Of a DNA stretch of 64,000 nt, positions 25,051-33,587 are shown in pieces. The DNA lies in contig CALUGP010000003.1 of the NCBI GenBank assembly GCA_944320195.1, positions 96,934 through 160,933 of the forward strand, given 5' to 3'. The translations under genes and the position numbers were made by a program. The notes beneath the pieces were generated by a model. That model saw nothing but the letters and a program-made list of their open reading frames with translations, was not told where the DNA came from and made no database searches. Position 1 is the stretch's first letter. Every line of letters starts with the position of its first letter. The DNA comes from an uncultured Prevotella sp. Lineage in GTDB: Bacteria > Bacteroidota > Bacteroidia > Bacteroidales > Bacteroidaceae.

Positions 25051-27036
25051 TCACCTTTTCTTTGTTGCCTTTATGAAGTAAGTAATCAGCAGCACATAAG
25101 CAACGAGCGCGCACACCTGTGACAGCGGATTGGCGAGCCATTCGGCGTTGACGAGGTTTATGTCGGCGAAGCGAAGCAGTGCGCTTACCACTCCCATGAG
25201 CGCTCCTCCGGCAATGAATCCGCTGGCGATGAGCGTGCCTTTCTCTCCGCGCGCCTTGTTTTCGTCGGCGTTCTTGGAGCGTGATGTGACGTACCAGTTG
25301 ATCGCTCCGCCCACGAGCAGCGGTATGTTAAGCTCTATCGGGATGAACATGCCGAGGGCGAAGGCCAGTGCCGGCACCTTGCAGAGCGTAAGGACGATGG
25401 CTATCAGTGCGCCAATGCCGTAGAGAATCCACGGCGCGCCCACGCCGTTCATCAGCGGATCTATTACCGCGGCCATGGCGTTGGCTTGCGGGGCGGCCAG
25501 CTGTCCGCTGGCGAATCCGTATGTCTTGTCGAGCAGAATCATCACTCCGCCTACGGTTGCGGCTGAAACCAGAGTGCCGAGGAACTTCCATGTCTCCTGT
25601 TTCTTTGGCGTTGTGCCGAGCCAGTAGCCAATCTTAAGGTCGGTGATGAACGCTCCCGACATTGACAGGGCGGTACAAACCACGCCGCCCATGATGAGCG
25701 CGGCGACCATGCCGCCGGTGCCTTTCAGGCCTACGGCCACCATTACCACCGAGGCGAGGATGAGCGTCATGAGCGTCATTCCCGACACGGGGTTGGTGCC
25801 TACGATGGCAATTGCGTTGGCGGCGACGGTGGTGAAGAGGAATGCTATCACCGCGACGAGCAATATGCCGACTGCGGCGAAAAGCAGGTTGCCCTTCATC
25901 ACGCCGAACCAGAAGAACAGGAACACTACCAGGAGCGTTGCTATCGCGCCTATGGCTATGATCTTGAACGGTATGTCGCGTTGTGTGCGGAGCGCCTGTT
26001 TGCCGTCTTTCTTGCCTCCTCGCATCTCGCGTGCGGCCAGGCCGACGGCGTTCTTTATTATTCCCCACGAGTTTATTATTCCTATCACGCCGGCCATGGC
26101 TATGCCGCCGATGCCGATGTATTTGCCGTAATAGGTGAATATGTCCTCGGGCGACATGTCACCTACGGCCGTTGTTATGGCCGGGTCCCACTGGTTGAGC
26201 ACCTGCCCGTCGAACAGCACGGCCATTACGGGCACGATGAGCCACCACACTGCCAGCGAGCCGAGGCAGATGATGAGGGCGTACTTCAGGCCGACGATGT
26301 AGCCGAGGCCGAGCACTGCCGCGCCGGTGTTGACCTTGAACACGAGCTTCGCCTTGTCTGCCAGCTGCTCGCCGAGGCCTATCACGCGCGTGGTGAAGTT
26401 CTCGTTCCACCAGCCGAAGGTGGCCACGATGAAGTCATACAGTCCGCCCACCAGTCCGGCCAGCAGCAGCGGCTTGGCCTGCTGTCCGCCCTTGGCTCCG
26501 CTTACGAGCACCTGCGTGGTGGCTGTAGCCTCGGGGAACGGGTACTTGCCGTGCATGTCGCTGACGAAATACTTGCGGAAGGGTATGAGGAACAGTATGC
26601 CCAGCACGCCTCCCAGGAGCGAGCTTAGGAATATCTCGAGGAACGACGCGCCCATGCCGGGGTACTTGTCTTCAAGGATGTAGATTGCCGGCAGGGTGAA
26701 TATCGCGCCGGCCACAACCGCTCCCGAGCATGCGCCGATGCTCTGGATGATGACGTTCTCGCCGAGCGGGTTGCGCCTTTTCGCGGCGGTTGACACTCCC
26801 ACGGCTATGATGGCGATGGGGATGGCGGCCTCGAACACCTGTCCCACGCGCAGGCCCAGGTATGCGGCGGCGGCCGAGAAGAGCATCGTCATGAGCACGC
26901 CCCACGTCACCGACCAGCCGTTCACTTCCGGGTAGGCCTTGCGCGGGTCCATCACGGGGCGGTACTCCTCGCCCTCTTTCAGTTCGCGGAATGCGTTGTC
27001 TGGCAGCCGCACTCCGTCTTTTTCCAAGTCTTCCAT
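25051..27036 (-). CDS. OPT family oligopeptide transporter
   Basis: 661 residues with about sixteen hydrophobic segments. Characteristic OPT features are NGWSVTWGVLMTMLFSAAAA, KYPFPEATATTQVLVSG, the NPVSGMTLMTLI stretch and the KVPALAFALGMFIPIELN motif. The family moves small peptides or metal chelates, coupled to protons. I chose the ATG at 27034-27036 (MEDLEKDG) because it follows an AT-rich, GAAAGA-containing leader. An in-frame start 17 codons further upstream is possible. The C-terminus (FIKATKKR) is basic and cytoplasmic. The substrate cannot be told from sequence. Confidence 0.93.
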   Translation of the reverse strand: MEDLEKDGVRLPDNAFRELKEGEEYRPVMDPRKAYPEVNGWSVTWGVLMTMLFSAAAAYLGLRVGQVFEAAIPIAIIAVGVSTAAKRRNPLGENVIIQSIGACSGAVVAGAIFTLPAIYILEDKYPGMGASFLEIFLSSLLGGVLGILFLIPFRKYFVSDMHGKYPFPEATATTQVLVSGAKGGQQAKPLLLAGLVGGLYDFIVATFGWWNENFTTRVIGLGEQLADKAKLVFKVNTGAAVLGLGYIVGLKYALIICLGSLAVWWLIVPVMAVLFDGQVLNQWDPAITTAVGDMSPEDIFTYYGKYIGIGGIAMAGVIGIINSWGIIKNAVGLAAREMRGGKKDGKQALRTQRDIPFKIIAIGAIATLLVVFLFFWFGVMKGNLLFAAVGILLVAVIAFLFTTVAANAIAIVGTNPVSGMTLMTLILASVVMVAVGLKGTGGMVAALIMGGVVCTALSMSGAFITDLKIGYWLGTTPKKQETWKFLGTLVSAATVGGVMILLDKTYGFASGQLAAPQANAMAAVIDPLMNGVGAPWILYGIGALIAIVLTLCKVPALAFALGMFIPIELNIPLLVGGAINWYVTSRSKNADENKARGEKGTLIASGFIAGGALMGVVSALLRFADINLVNAEWLANPLSQVCALVAYVLLITYFIKATKKR

Positions 27037-27280
27037 GTCTTTCAATATATTTGTTTGTTGTTTCCCTAAATTCGCATATTGGCGCAAAATTAAGAAAAAT
27101 ATCGCACACGGTGAAGAGAAACGTGATATTTTAAGTGTTAGAAGTTAGAGCGGATAAAGAAGTTGCCGCTCCATTCGGCCGCTAAGAAGTTAAAGACAAA
27201 TGCCTTGCACTTTGCTTGCCTTGCTTATCGGGCTAATGAGTCTGATAGGCCAAATGGGCCTGATACGGCAAGGCATGCCA

Positions 27281-27314
27281 AGCTCCCTCCCTTTGGGAGG
27301 GTTGGGGTGGGTGT
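27281..27314. repeat. Single CCCACCCC-type arm
   Basis: The sequence AGCTCCCTCCCTTTGGGAGG followed by GTTGGGGTGGGTG is one arm of the inverted element seen in pairs at 3251-3451, 28202-28341 and 43510-43695. No inverse partner is seen within 200 bp. The next inverse arm is at 28202, on the other side of the sirtuin gene. Confidence 0.75.
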
Positions 27315-27315
27315 T

Positions 27316-27424
27316 CAAAAGGCCGTCAATCGCAATGCGAAAGGCCGTCAATCGCAATGCGAAAGGCCGTCAATCGCAATGCAAAAGGCCGTCTTTCAGC
27401 GTGTAAAAGGCGGCCTTTTGCGGG
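27316..27424. repeat. GGCCGTC element, locus 6, with a 22-bp tandem repeat
   Basis: The 22-bp unit AAAGGCCGTCAATCGCAATG plus CG is repeated three times head to tail (about 27317-27384, the last unit diverging at its end). A hairpin AAAAGGCCGTCTTTC / AAAAGGCGGCCTTTT follows. This is the clearest case of unit amplification in the family. Upstream, 27037-27280 shows nothing I recognise. It lies downstream of the minus-strand sirtuin gene. Confidence 0.85.
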
Positions 27425-27479
27425 GCGGTTTGTAATATGCTGAATTTCAATCGGTTGCGGATGGTGCCATGCCATGCCG

Positions 27480-28184
27480 CTATTCGTCTCCGAGAAGGAT
27501 GGCCGACAGCTCGCGCATGCCCTCAGACGCGCCCTTCTGTATGTGGCGCACGTCGTGGTGTCCGGCGGCCATTACGGGCTTCGGGTCAATCAGGTATATC
27601 GGCGTTGACGGTCTGGCGTATTGCACGAGGCCCGCCGCCGGGTAGACGTTGAGCGACGTGCCGATGATTACGAACAGGTCGGCCTGCTGCGCGTAGCCGG
27701 CGGCCACGCTGATGTTGGGCACGGCCTCGCCGAAGAACACTATGTAGGGCCTTAGCGGCGAGCCGTCGCCGGCTTTTTCGCCGGGGTGCACGTCGAGGTC
27801 GCCGGGTGTCATCGTGCGCCAGTAGCGTGGGTCGTCAACGTCGCGGCTTGAGCACGTCTTCATCAGTTCCCCGTGCAGGTGAATCACCCGCGAGCTGCCC
27901 GCCATCTCGTGCAGGTTGTCCACGTTCTGCGTCACCACGGTCACGTCATACCTTTGTTCGAGCGCGGCCACCAGGCGGTGCCCCTCGTTCGGCCTGGCGT
28001 CGAGCAGCTTTCGGCGCAGCATGTTGTAAAAGTTGTTCACGTAGACAGGGTCTTCGAGCCACGCCTCGTGCGTGGCAACGCGCGCCACGGGGTAATTCTC
28101 CCACAGGCCGTCGGCGTCGCGGAAGGTGCTCAGTCCGCTCTCAACGGACATTCCGGCACCGGTAAGTACGAAAAGCTTTTTCAT
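27480..28184 (-). CDS. NAD-dependent protein deacylase, sirtuin (CobB/Sir2) family
   Basis: 234 residues. The NAD-binding motifs GAGMSVESGLSTFRD (about 9-23), TQNVDNLHE and the catalytic HLHGEL histidine are present, as are GTSLNVYPAAGL and a C-terminal NAD-contact region (YLIDPKP). The usual four-cysteine zinc module is largely lost: only a single cysteine is visible around TCSSRDVDD, which is common in short bacterial class III/U sirtuins. A tyrosine/arginine acyl pocket typical of desuccinylases is not obvious. It removes acyl groups from lysines using NAD. It is monocistronic on the minus strand. Confidence 0.93.
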   Translation of the reverse strand: MKKLFVLTGAGMSVESGLSTFRDADGLWENYPVARVATHEAWLEDPVYVNNFYNMLRRKLLDARPNEGHRLVAALEQRYDVTVVTQNVDNLHEMAGSSRVIHLHGELMKTCSSRDVDDPRYWRTMTPGDLDVHPGEKAGDGSPLRPYIVFFGEAVPNISVAAGYAQQADLFVIIGTSLNVYPAAGLVQYARPSTPIYLIDPKPVMAAGHHDVRHIQKGASEGMRELSAILLGDE

Positions 28185-28201
28185 TGTATCGCTGATTTTA
28201 T

Positions 28202-28341
28202 ACCCACCCCGGCCCTCCCAAAGTGATGGGGCTTGAATGCCTTTTATGCTGTTTGACTGATTGTGAAGGCCATATTTCCGGCTTTGTCAACCTTTGAAGC
28301 ATATCAAGCTCCCTCCCTTGTGGAGGGTTGGGGTGGGTGTT
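28202..28341. repeat. Paired inverted CCCACCCC element (copy B)
   Basis: The left arm (28202-28233, ACCCACCCCGGCCCTCCC) is more diverged. The right arm (28307-28341) ends GGTTGGGGTGGGTG. The centre is not conserved with the other pairs. It fills the divergent gap between the sirtuin and FKBP genes, upstream of both. Confidence 0.7.
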
Positions 28342-28399
28342 TTCCCCACAAAATTAGTGAAATTTCCATAATAATGCGGCTGTAATCCGATAAAAACAT

Positions 28400-28407
28400 T
28401 ACCTTTG
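28400..28407 (+). promoter_or_regulatory. -7 box of the FKBP cluster
   Basis: TACCTTTG matches the -7 consensus 44 bp before the first FKBP start. No -33 TTTG at the right distance is evident. Confidence 0.5.
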
Positions 28408-28451
28408 CAGGGTTTTTAATAAGGTATAAAAGAAAATCAAAGATTAGAAGA

Positions 28452-29057
28452 ATGGACAAGTTAAGTTACGCTTTGGGATTGGGCATCGGCCGCCAGTTGG
28501 CGCAGATGGGAGCCACGGGTTTGGACATAGACGACTTCGCCACGGCCATAAAGGACGTTTTGGCAGGCGGCGAAATCAAGGTGGCCGACCGCGAAGCGCA
28601 GACAATAGTGCAGGAATTCTTCCGCCGGCAGGAGGAAAAAGTCAACGCCGAAATGGCCGAGAAAGGCAAGAAGGCCAAGGCCGAGGGCGAGCAGTATCTC
28701 GTCGAGAACGCCTCAAAGGAAGGCGTGGTGACCCTGCCCAGCGGCCTGCAATACAAGGTGCTGAAGGAAGGCAACGGCCAGAAGCCGAAGGCGACGGACA
28801 AGGTGAAGTGCCATTACGAGGGCTTCCTCATCGACGGCACGGTGTTCGACAGCAGCGTTCAGCGCGGCGAACCGGCCGTGTTCCCCCTAAACCAGGTCAT
28901 CGCCGGATGGACCGAAGGCCTGCAACTGATGCAGGAAGGAGCCAAATACCGCTTCTTCATTCCTTACCAGCTCGGCTACGGCGAGCGCGGCGCGGGCGCG
29001 TCGATACCGCCGTTCGCAACCCTCGTGTTCGACGTGGAGCTGATAGAGGTAGTGTGA
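28452..29057 (+). CDS. FKBP-type peptidyl-prolyl isomerase, no export signal
   Basis: 201 residues. A helical FkpA-like dimerisation domain (1-85) begins KLSYALGLGIGRQLAQ. The FKBP domain (about 95-201) keeps the classical active-site residues in HYEGFLIDGTVFDSS, VIAGWTEGLQLM, YGERGAGASIPP and TLVFDVEL. No signal peptide precedes the domain, so the protein should be cytoplasmic, in contrast to its two downstream paralogues. It accelerates cis-trans isomerisation at proline and may act as a chaperone. It is the first of three tandem FKBP genes (29- and 16-bp gaps). Confidence 0.92.
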   Translation: MDKLSYALGLGIGRQLAQMGATGLDIDDFATAIKDVLAGGEIKVADREAQTIVQEFFRRQEEKVNAEMAEKGKKAKAEGEQYLVENASKEGVVTLPSGLQYKVLKEGNGQKPKATDKVKCHYEGFLIDGTVFDSSVQRGEPAVFPLNQVIAGWTEGLQLMQEGAKYRFFIPYQLGYGERGAGASIPPFATLVFDVELIEVV

Positions 29058-29086
29058 AAAATCAATATCAATAATATCAACAATCA

Positions 29087-29962
29087 ATGAAAAAACTTAC
29101 ATTTGCAGCCGTTGCGGTAGCCGCTACCGCAATGTTCATGTCTTGCGGCAATTCCACGCCCAAGGCAAACCTTAAGAGCGAGATCGACACCGTGAGCTAC
29201 GCCATGGGCGTGATGCAGGGACAGAGCCTCAAGGAGTACGTCACCAGGGGTATGGGCATCGACACAGCCTACATCGACGAGTTCATCAAAGGCATAAACG
29301 TCGGCGTAAACTCTGGCGACGACAAGAAGAAAGCGGCCTACTATGCCGGCATACAGATAGGCCAGCAGATATCCAACCAGATGGTGAAGGCCATCAACCA
29401 CGACCTCTTCGGCGACGACTCGACCAAGAGCATATCAATGAAGAACCTCATGGCCGCCCTCATCTGCGGCGTCAACGGCGAGAAGACCGTCATGACTCCC
29501 GAGCAGGCGCAGCAGATATGGCAGATAAAGTCTCAGGCTATCAAGGCCAAGTCAATGGAAGCGCAGTATGGCAAGAACAAGGAGGCCGGCGCCAAGTACA
29601 TGGCAGAATACGCCAAGAAGGCCGGCGTGAAGAAGCTTGACGGCGGCGTGCTCTACCGCGTCATCAAGGAAGGAAAGGGCGAAATGCCGAAGGATACGTC
29701 GCTCGTGCGCGTACATTATGAAGGAAAGACCATCGACGGCAAGGTGTTCGACAGCTCTTACGAGCGCAAGGAGCCTGTGTCGCTGCGCGCCAACCAGGTG
29801 ATACCGGGATGGACTGAGGCACTCACCCACATGCCCGTGGGCAGCACATGGGAGGTTGTCATACCTTACGACAAGGCCTACGGCGACCGCGAGACATCAC
29901 AGATAAAGCCCTTCTCTACTCTCGTGTTCAAGATAGAACTCATCGGCCTGGGCCGCAAGTAA
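29087..29962 (+). CDS. FKBP-type peptidyl-prolyl isomerase, lipoprotein
   Basis: 291 residues with a lipoprotein signal (ATAMFMSC, acylated Cys 19). The N-terminal helical domain (about 30-165) is FkpA-like (DTVSYAMGVMQGQSLKEY). The C-terminal FKBP domain (about 180-291) has VHYEGKTIDGKVFDSSYERK and VIPGWTEALTHM. The usual IPP loop reads SQIKPFSTL, so one ligand-contacting loop differs from the first paralogue. It is expected in the periplasm, tethered to a membrane. It lies 29 bp after the upstream paralogue. Confidence 0.92.
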   Translation: MKKLTFAAVAVAATAMFMSCGNSTPKANLKSEIDTVSYAMGVMQGQSLKEYVTRGMGIDTAYIDEFIKGINVGVNSGDDKKKAAYYAGIQIGQQISNQMVKAINHDLFGDDSTKSISMKNLMAALICGVNGEKTVMTPEQAQQIWQIKSQAIKAKSMEAQYGKNKEAGAKYMAEYAKKAGVKKLDGGVLYRVIKEGKGEMPKDTSLVRVHYEGKTIDGKVFDSSYERKEPVSLRANQVIPGWTEALTHMPVGSTWEVVIPYDKAYGDRETSQIKPFSTLVFKIELIGLGRK

Positions 29963-29978
29963 TAAAGTTTCCAAGCCA

Positions 29979-30977
29979 ATGAACATAAGATCAATATTTA
30001 CGCTCGCCGTCATGGCGGGCGTATTTTTCGATACGGCCTACGCCGCCGGGAGGGAGAAACCTGCCGCAAGGACAGCCGGCGTGGCCGCCGTTGACAAAGG
30101 GACGAAGCTCGAGACGGCCTCAGACTCTCTAAGCTACGCGGCGGGAGTGGTGCGCACCGACGGCCTGATGCTTTATCTGAAGCAGAGCCTCGGCGTGGAC
30201 ACGGCCTTCATGGCCGACTTCATCCGCGGTTACAGGGATGCCATGGCCAAGGGCTTTGGCGAGGACATAAAGGCCTATTACGCCGGAGAGCAGATCGCCA
30301 TGATGGTGAGTCAGCGCATGCTGCCCTTCCTCAAAGACGAGTTTGCCGGCCGTAACGACTCGATAGACGAGCGCGTGTTCAACGAAGGCTTCATCAGCGC
30401 GCTGCAAGGCAAGGGCGGCGTGATGACAGAAGCTGAGGCGCAGGCTTATTTCAACAAGGCTTTCGAACAGGCCGTTGAAGAGCGAAACGCCGCCACCCGC
30501 AAGGCCGGCGAGGACTTCCTGGCCGCCAACAGGCGGAAGCCCGGCGTGGTTTCCACGCCCAGCGGACTGCAATACAAGGTGCTTGTAAAGGGCGAGGGCG
30601 ACATTGCCGGCGCTGACGACGAGGTGTCAGTCAAGTATGAAGGCCGCCTTTTGGACGGCACGGTGTTCGACAGCAGTTATGAAAGGGATGACCAGGTGAC
30701 AAAGTTCCGCCCCAGTCAGGTAATCAAGGGATGGACCGAGGCGCTCACGATGATGCCCGCAGGCAGCAAGTGGGAACTGTACATACCCTACAAACTGGCT
30801 TACGGCGACCGCCCGATGGGCAAGATACGGCCTTACAGCACATTGGTGTTCACCGTTGAAGTGGTTGGAGTGAAGAAAGCGGATGCAACCAATGCGCAGC
30901 CCAAAACCACTACGGGAAAGTCAAGAGTAGGCGTGGCCAAACCTGAAAACACATCGAAGGCAAAGCCTGACAAATAA
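29979..30977 (+). CDS. FKBP-type peptidyl-prolyl isomerase, periplasmic, with basic tail
   Basis: 332 residues with a cleavable signal (cleavage near AYA-AG, residue 23). The FkpA-like N-terminal domain (about 45-185) and FKBP domain (about 195-305) are intact, with VKYEGRLLDGTVFDSSYERD, VIKGWTEALTMM and YGDRPMGKIRPYSTLVF. The IPP loop is again replaced (KIRPYS). The last ~30 residues are rich in Lys, Thr and Pro and likely unstructured. A hairpin terminator follows at 31002-31029. The three genes probably form one operon. Confidence 0.92.
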   Translation: MNIRSIFTLAVMAGVFFDTAYAAGREKPAARTAGVAAVDKGTKLETASDSLSYAAGVVRTDGLMLYLKQSLGVDTAFMADFIRGYRDAMAKGFGEDIKAYYAGEQIAMMVSQRMLPFLKDEFAGRNDSIDERVFNEGFISALQGKGGVMTEAEAQAYFNKAFEQAVEERNAATRKAGEDFLAANRRKPGVVSTPSGLQYKVLVKGEGDIAGADDEVSVKYEGRLLDGTVFDSSYERDDQVTKFRPSQVIKGWTEALTMMPAGSKWELYIPYKLAYGDRPMGKIRPYSTLVFTVEVVGVKKADATNAQPKTTTGKSRVGVAKPENTSKAKPDK

Positions 30978-31001
30978 CTCTCGTTTGTCAATAAACAAGG
31001 A

Positions 31002-31029
31002 GGGAAGCTGTTGGAGGCTTCCCTTTTTT
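31002..31029 (+). terminator. Intrinsic terminator of the FKBP operon
   Basis: Stem GGGAAGC / GCTTCCC closes a short loop and is followed by TTTTTT, 24 bp past the last FKBP stop. Confidence 0.85.
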
Positions 31030-31070
31030 ATTTCATAATGCCTTAAAACGGCGAAAAATAATGTCAAAAT

Positions 31071-31102
31071 GTTGCGCGTCTCATTTTTAATGACTATATT
31101 TG
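31071..31102 (+). promoter_or_regulatory. Promoter of the Lrp regulator and peptidase fusion
   Basis: GTTG (31071-31074), a 20-nt spacer and TATATTTG (31095-31102). The leader is about 60 nt and AT-rich. Confidence 0.65.
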
Positions 31103-31170
31103 CTCACTTGAATTAAAATGTCACAATAATCGGACATAGATAAGAAAAACAAAAACATAAACCTTGAGAA

Positions 31171-31641
31171 ATGGAAAAAATAGACAGTCTGGACAGGAAG
31201 ATTCTTAGCATATTGTCTAAGAACGCCCGCATCCCGTTTAAGGATGTGGCGGCAGAATGTGGCGTTTCGCGCGCGGCTATACACCAGCGCGTCCAACATC
31301 TTATAGAGAACGGGGTGATAACAGGCAGCGGATTCGACGTCAACGCGAAAAGCCTTGGCTATTCCACATGCACTTATGTCGGGATAACCCTTGAGCGCGG
31401 CAATATGTACAAGGCAGTTGTCGAGCGCCTGGAGCATATTCCGGAAATCGTGGAATGCCACTTCACAACCGGTCCTTACACCATGCTCGTGAAGCTGTAC
31501 GCCCGTGACAACGAGCAGCTTATGGACCTGCTGAACAACCAAATGCAAGGCATTCCAGGCGTAGTGGCCACAGAGACGCTCATATCTCTTGAACAAAGCA
31601 TCAAGAGGGAGGTGCCTGTTCCACAGGACTTGAGGAAATGA
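31171..31641 (+). CDS. Lrp/AsnC family transcriptional regulator
   Basis: 156 residues. The winged-HTH N-terminus (about 5-60, LDRKILSILSKNARIPFKDV then GVSRAAIHQRVQHL) is followed by the RAM/ligand-binding domain (about 68-145, YVGITLERGNMYKAVVERLE, ECHFTTGPYTMLVKLYARDN). Proteins of this family sense amino acids or related small molecules and often regulate the adjacent gene. Here the next gene, 16 bp downstream, encodes a gamma-glutamyl hydrolase/dipeptidase fusion, so an amino acid or peptide ligand is a reasonable inference. There is no gene between them and no separate promoter. Confidence 0.94.
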   Translation: MEKIDSLDRKILSILSKNARIPFKDVAAECGVSRAAIHQRVQHLIENGVITGSGFDVNAKSLGYSTCTYVGITLERGNMYKAVVERLEHIPEIVECHFTTGPYTMLVKLYARDNEQLMDLLNNQMQGIPGVVATETLISLEQSIKREVPVPQDLRK

Positions 31642-31657
31642 CAATGCGTTCCGTAAA

Positions 31658-33469
31658 ATGAAATCATTTGACCTTGACAGCTGTCTCGAGAGCGCTTATT
31701 CGCGTTTCCCCGAGACGGAGCGCAGGCCTGTGATAGGGCTTACGGGCAATTTCGCCGACGGCGAGGTGCGCCTGGCAGACCGTTATTACAAGTCTGTGGC
31801 CGCGGCCGGCGGCGTGCCGGTCGTTATTCCGCCGCTGGCTGACGAAGATTCTATAATCAACACGCTTGAGCGCATTGACGGACTGCTGCTTACAGGCGGC
31901 GGAGATGTCAATCCGTTATGGACCGGCGAAGAACCGTCGCCGCGTCTTCATTCAATCAACCGTGAGCGTGACAAGGCCGAACTGATGACCGTCCGCCTGG
32001 CATACAACCGCCAGTTGCCCATGCTTGGGATATGCCGCGGAATACAGGTGCTGGCCGCCGCGCTTGGCGGTGACGTTGAGCAGGACATTGCCGAGGGCTT
32101 TTCCACTGGGCGGTTAAGGCCGTTTGACGAGGCGGAAGGCTGTCGCCCGTTGTTGAAGCACAGCCAGGATGCCGACCGCGGCGAGCCTACGCACAGCGTG
32201 AGAATAATGAAAGGGTCGGTGCTTTCCTCCTTGTATGATACGGAGACACTGGCTGTCAATTCATTCCATCATCAGGCAGTGCGTGCCTGCGGACGGCGTT
32301 TCACGGTGTCTGCGGTCTCTCCCGACGGCGTGATAGAGGCCGTCGAGAGCAACGAATTCAGGCCGGTCATGGGTGTGCAGTGGCATCCCGAATGGCTCGG
32401 CGACGACGGTTTGCCCTTGTTCAAGTGGCTTGTCGGCGAGGCGCGGACGTTTGTTAAGGCAAAGAAAATCCATCGTAGGACGCTCGTTTTAGACACGCAT
32501 TGCGACACGCCGATGTTCTTCTCCCAAGGCATTCATTTCGACCGGCGCGACCCACGCATACTCGTTGACCTGCACAAGATGGCCGACGGGCGGCAGGACG
32601 CTGTCATCATGGCCGCCTATCTGCCACAACCCAAGCCGGGCGAGGCGTTCGCCGACAAGGTGGAGCCGCGGTTTGACAGCCCGAAAGCATACGCCGAGCA
32701 CATCTTTGACACGCTTGAGGGCATGATAAGTGACAATGCCGGCTTTGTCGACAAAGCCGTTTCGCCCGCCGAACTGTATGAAAACAAGCGCGCCGGGTTG
32801 CGTTCGATAATGTTCGGGATAGAGAACGGCCTGGCTCTTGAGCGCGACTTGGCCAACGTGGAGCACTTCGCAAGGCGCGGAGTTGTCTACATCACGCTGT
32901 GCCACAACGGCGACAACGACATCTGCGACAGTGCCCGCGGCTGCTCCACGCACGGCGGAGTGAGCCGTTTCGGCGAGCAGGTGATACGCGAGATGAACCG
33001 TCTTGGCATAATGGTTGACATGAGCCACGCCGGGGAGAAGAGCTTTTACGACGCGCTCGACATCAGCGCGCAGCCCATAGTGTGCAGCCACAGCAACTGC
33101 AAGGCGCTTTGCGACGTGCCGCGCAACCTCTCCGACGAGCAGCTCCGTGCGCTTGCTGCGAAGGGAGGGGTGGCCCATGTCACGCTGTATCACGGCTTCC
33201 TGCGCAACGACGGGGCTGAAGCCACCGTGATGGACGCCATTGCCCACCTTGAGCATGCCATCGGCATAATGGGCGTGGAGCATGTGGGACTGGGCACAGA
33301 CTTCGACGGTGACGGCGGCGTAAGGGGCTTTGCCGACTCTTCCGAGATGATAAACTTCACGCTGCATCTGCTCCGCCGCCGCTACAGCGAGCCCGACATC
33401 GCCCGAATCTTGGGCGGAAACTGGCTCAGGGTGATGGCCGAGGTGCAGCAAGCTGGCGTTAATAGATGA
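31658..33469 (+). CDS. Fusion of gamma-glutamyl hydrolase (peptidase C26) and membrane-dipeptidase-type (M19) enzyme
   Basis: 603 residues with two complete enzymes. Residues 22-265 are a class I glutamine amidotransferase-like peptidase C26 (PuuD type) with nucleophile C126 in LGICRGIQVL and the H243/E245 pair in VQWHPEW. Residues 275-600 are a renal-dipeptidase-like M19 domain with H281 and D283 (DTHCDTP), E389 (GIENG), H457 (DMSHAGE), H478 (CSHSN) and D548 (GTDFDGDGG). No catalytic residue is missing from either half. No signal peptide is seen, so it should be cytoplasmic. The pair of activities could cut gamma-glutamyl peptides and then dipeptides such as Cys-Gly, but the substrate is inferred. 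It follows the Lrp regulator by 16 bp. Confidence 0.9.
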   Translation: MKSFDLDSCLESAYSRFPETERRPVIGLTGNFADGEVRLADRYYKSVAAAGGVPVVIPPLADEDSIINTLERIDGLLLTGGGDVNPLWTGEEPSPRLHSINRERDKAELMTVRLAYNRQLPMLGICRGIQVLAAALGGDVEQDIAEGFSTGRLRPFDEAEGCRPLLKHSQDADRGEPTHSVRIMKGSVLSSLYDTETLAVNSFHHQAVRACGRRFTVSAVSPDGVIEAVESNEFRPVMGVQWHPEWLGDDGLPLFKWLVGEARTFVKAKKIHRRTLVLDTHCDTPMFFSQGIHFDRRDPRILVDLHKMADGRQDAVIMAAYLPQPKPGEAFADKVEPRFDSPKAYAEHIFDTLEGMISDNAGFVDKAVSPAELYENKRAGLRSIMFGIENGLALERDLANVEHFARRGVVYITLCHNGDNDICDSARGCSTHGGVSRFGEQVIREMNRLGIMVDMSHAGEKSFYDALDISAQPIVCSHSNCKALCDVPRNLSDEQLRALAAKGGVAHVTLYHGFLRNDGAEATVMDAIAHLEHAIGIMGVEHVGLGTDFDGDGGVRGFADSSEMINFTLHLLRRRYSEPDIARILGGNWLRVMAEVQQAGVNR

Positions 33470-33587
33470 AGTGCCATGCCAATTTTTCGTAGGGTTAACA
33501 ACTTGGAATATTGGTGTGTCGGCCTGCATTTCTAATTATAATCCCACGGTTATATAGGGCTGAAAACCGTAAAAAAAGAATTTTATT

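Noticed and set aside
27317-27384. CRISPR array
   Set aside because: The 22-bp units are adjacent with no variable spacers and no cas genes are near.
32489-33529. A 346-codon antisense frame within the C26-M19 fusion
   Set aside because: No recognisable motifs, while the sense frame holds all catalytic residues of both enzymes.
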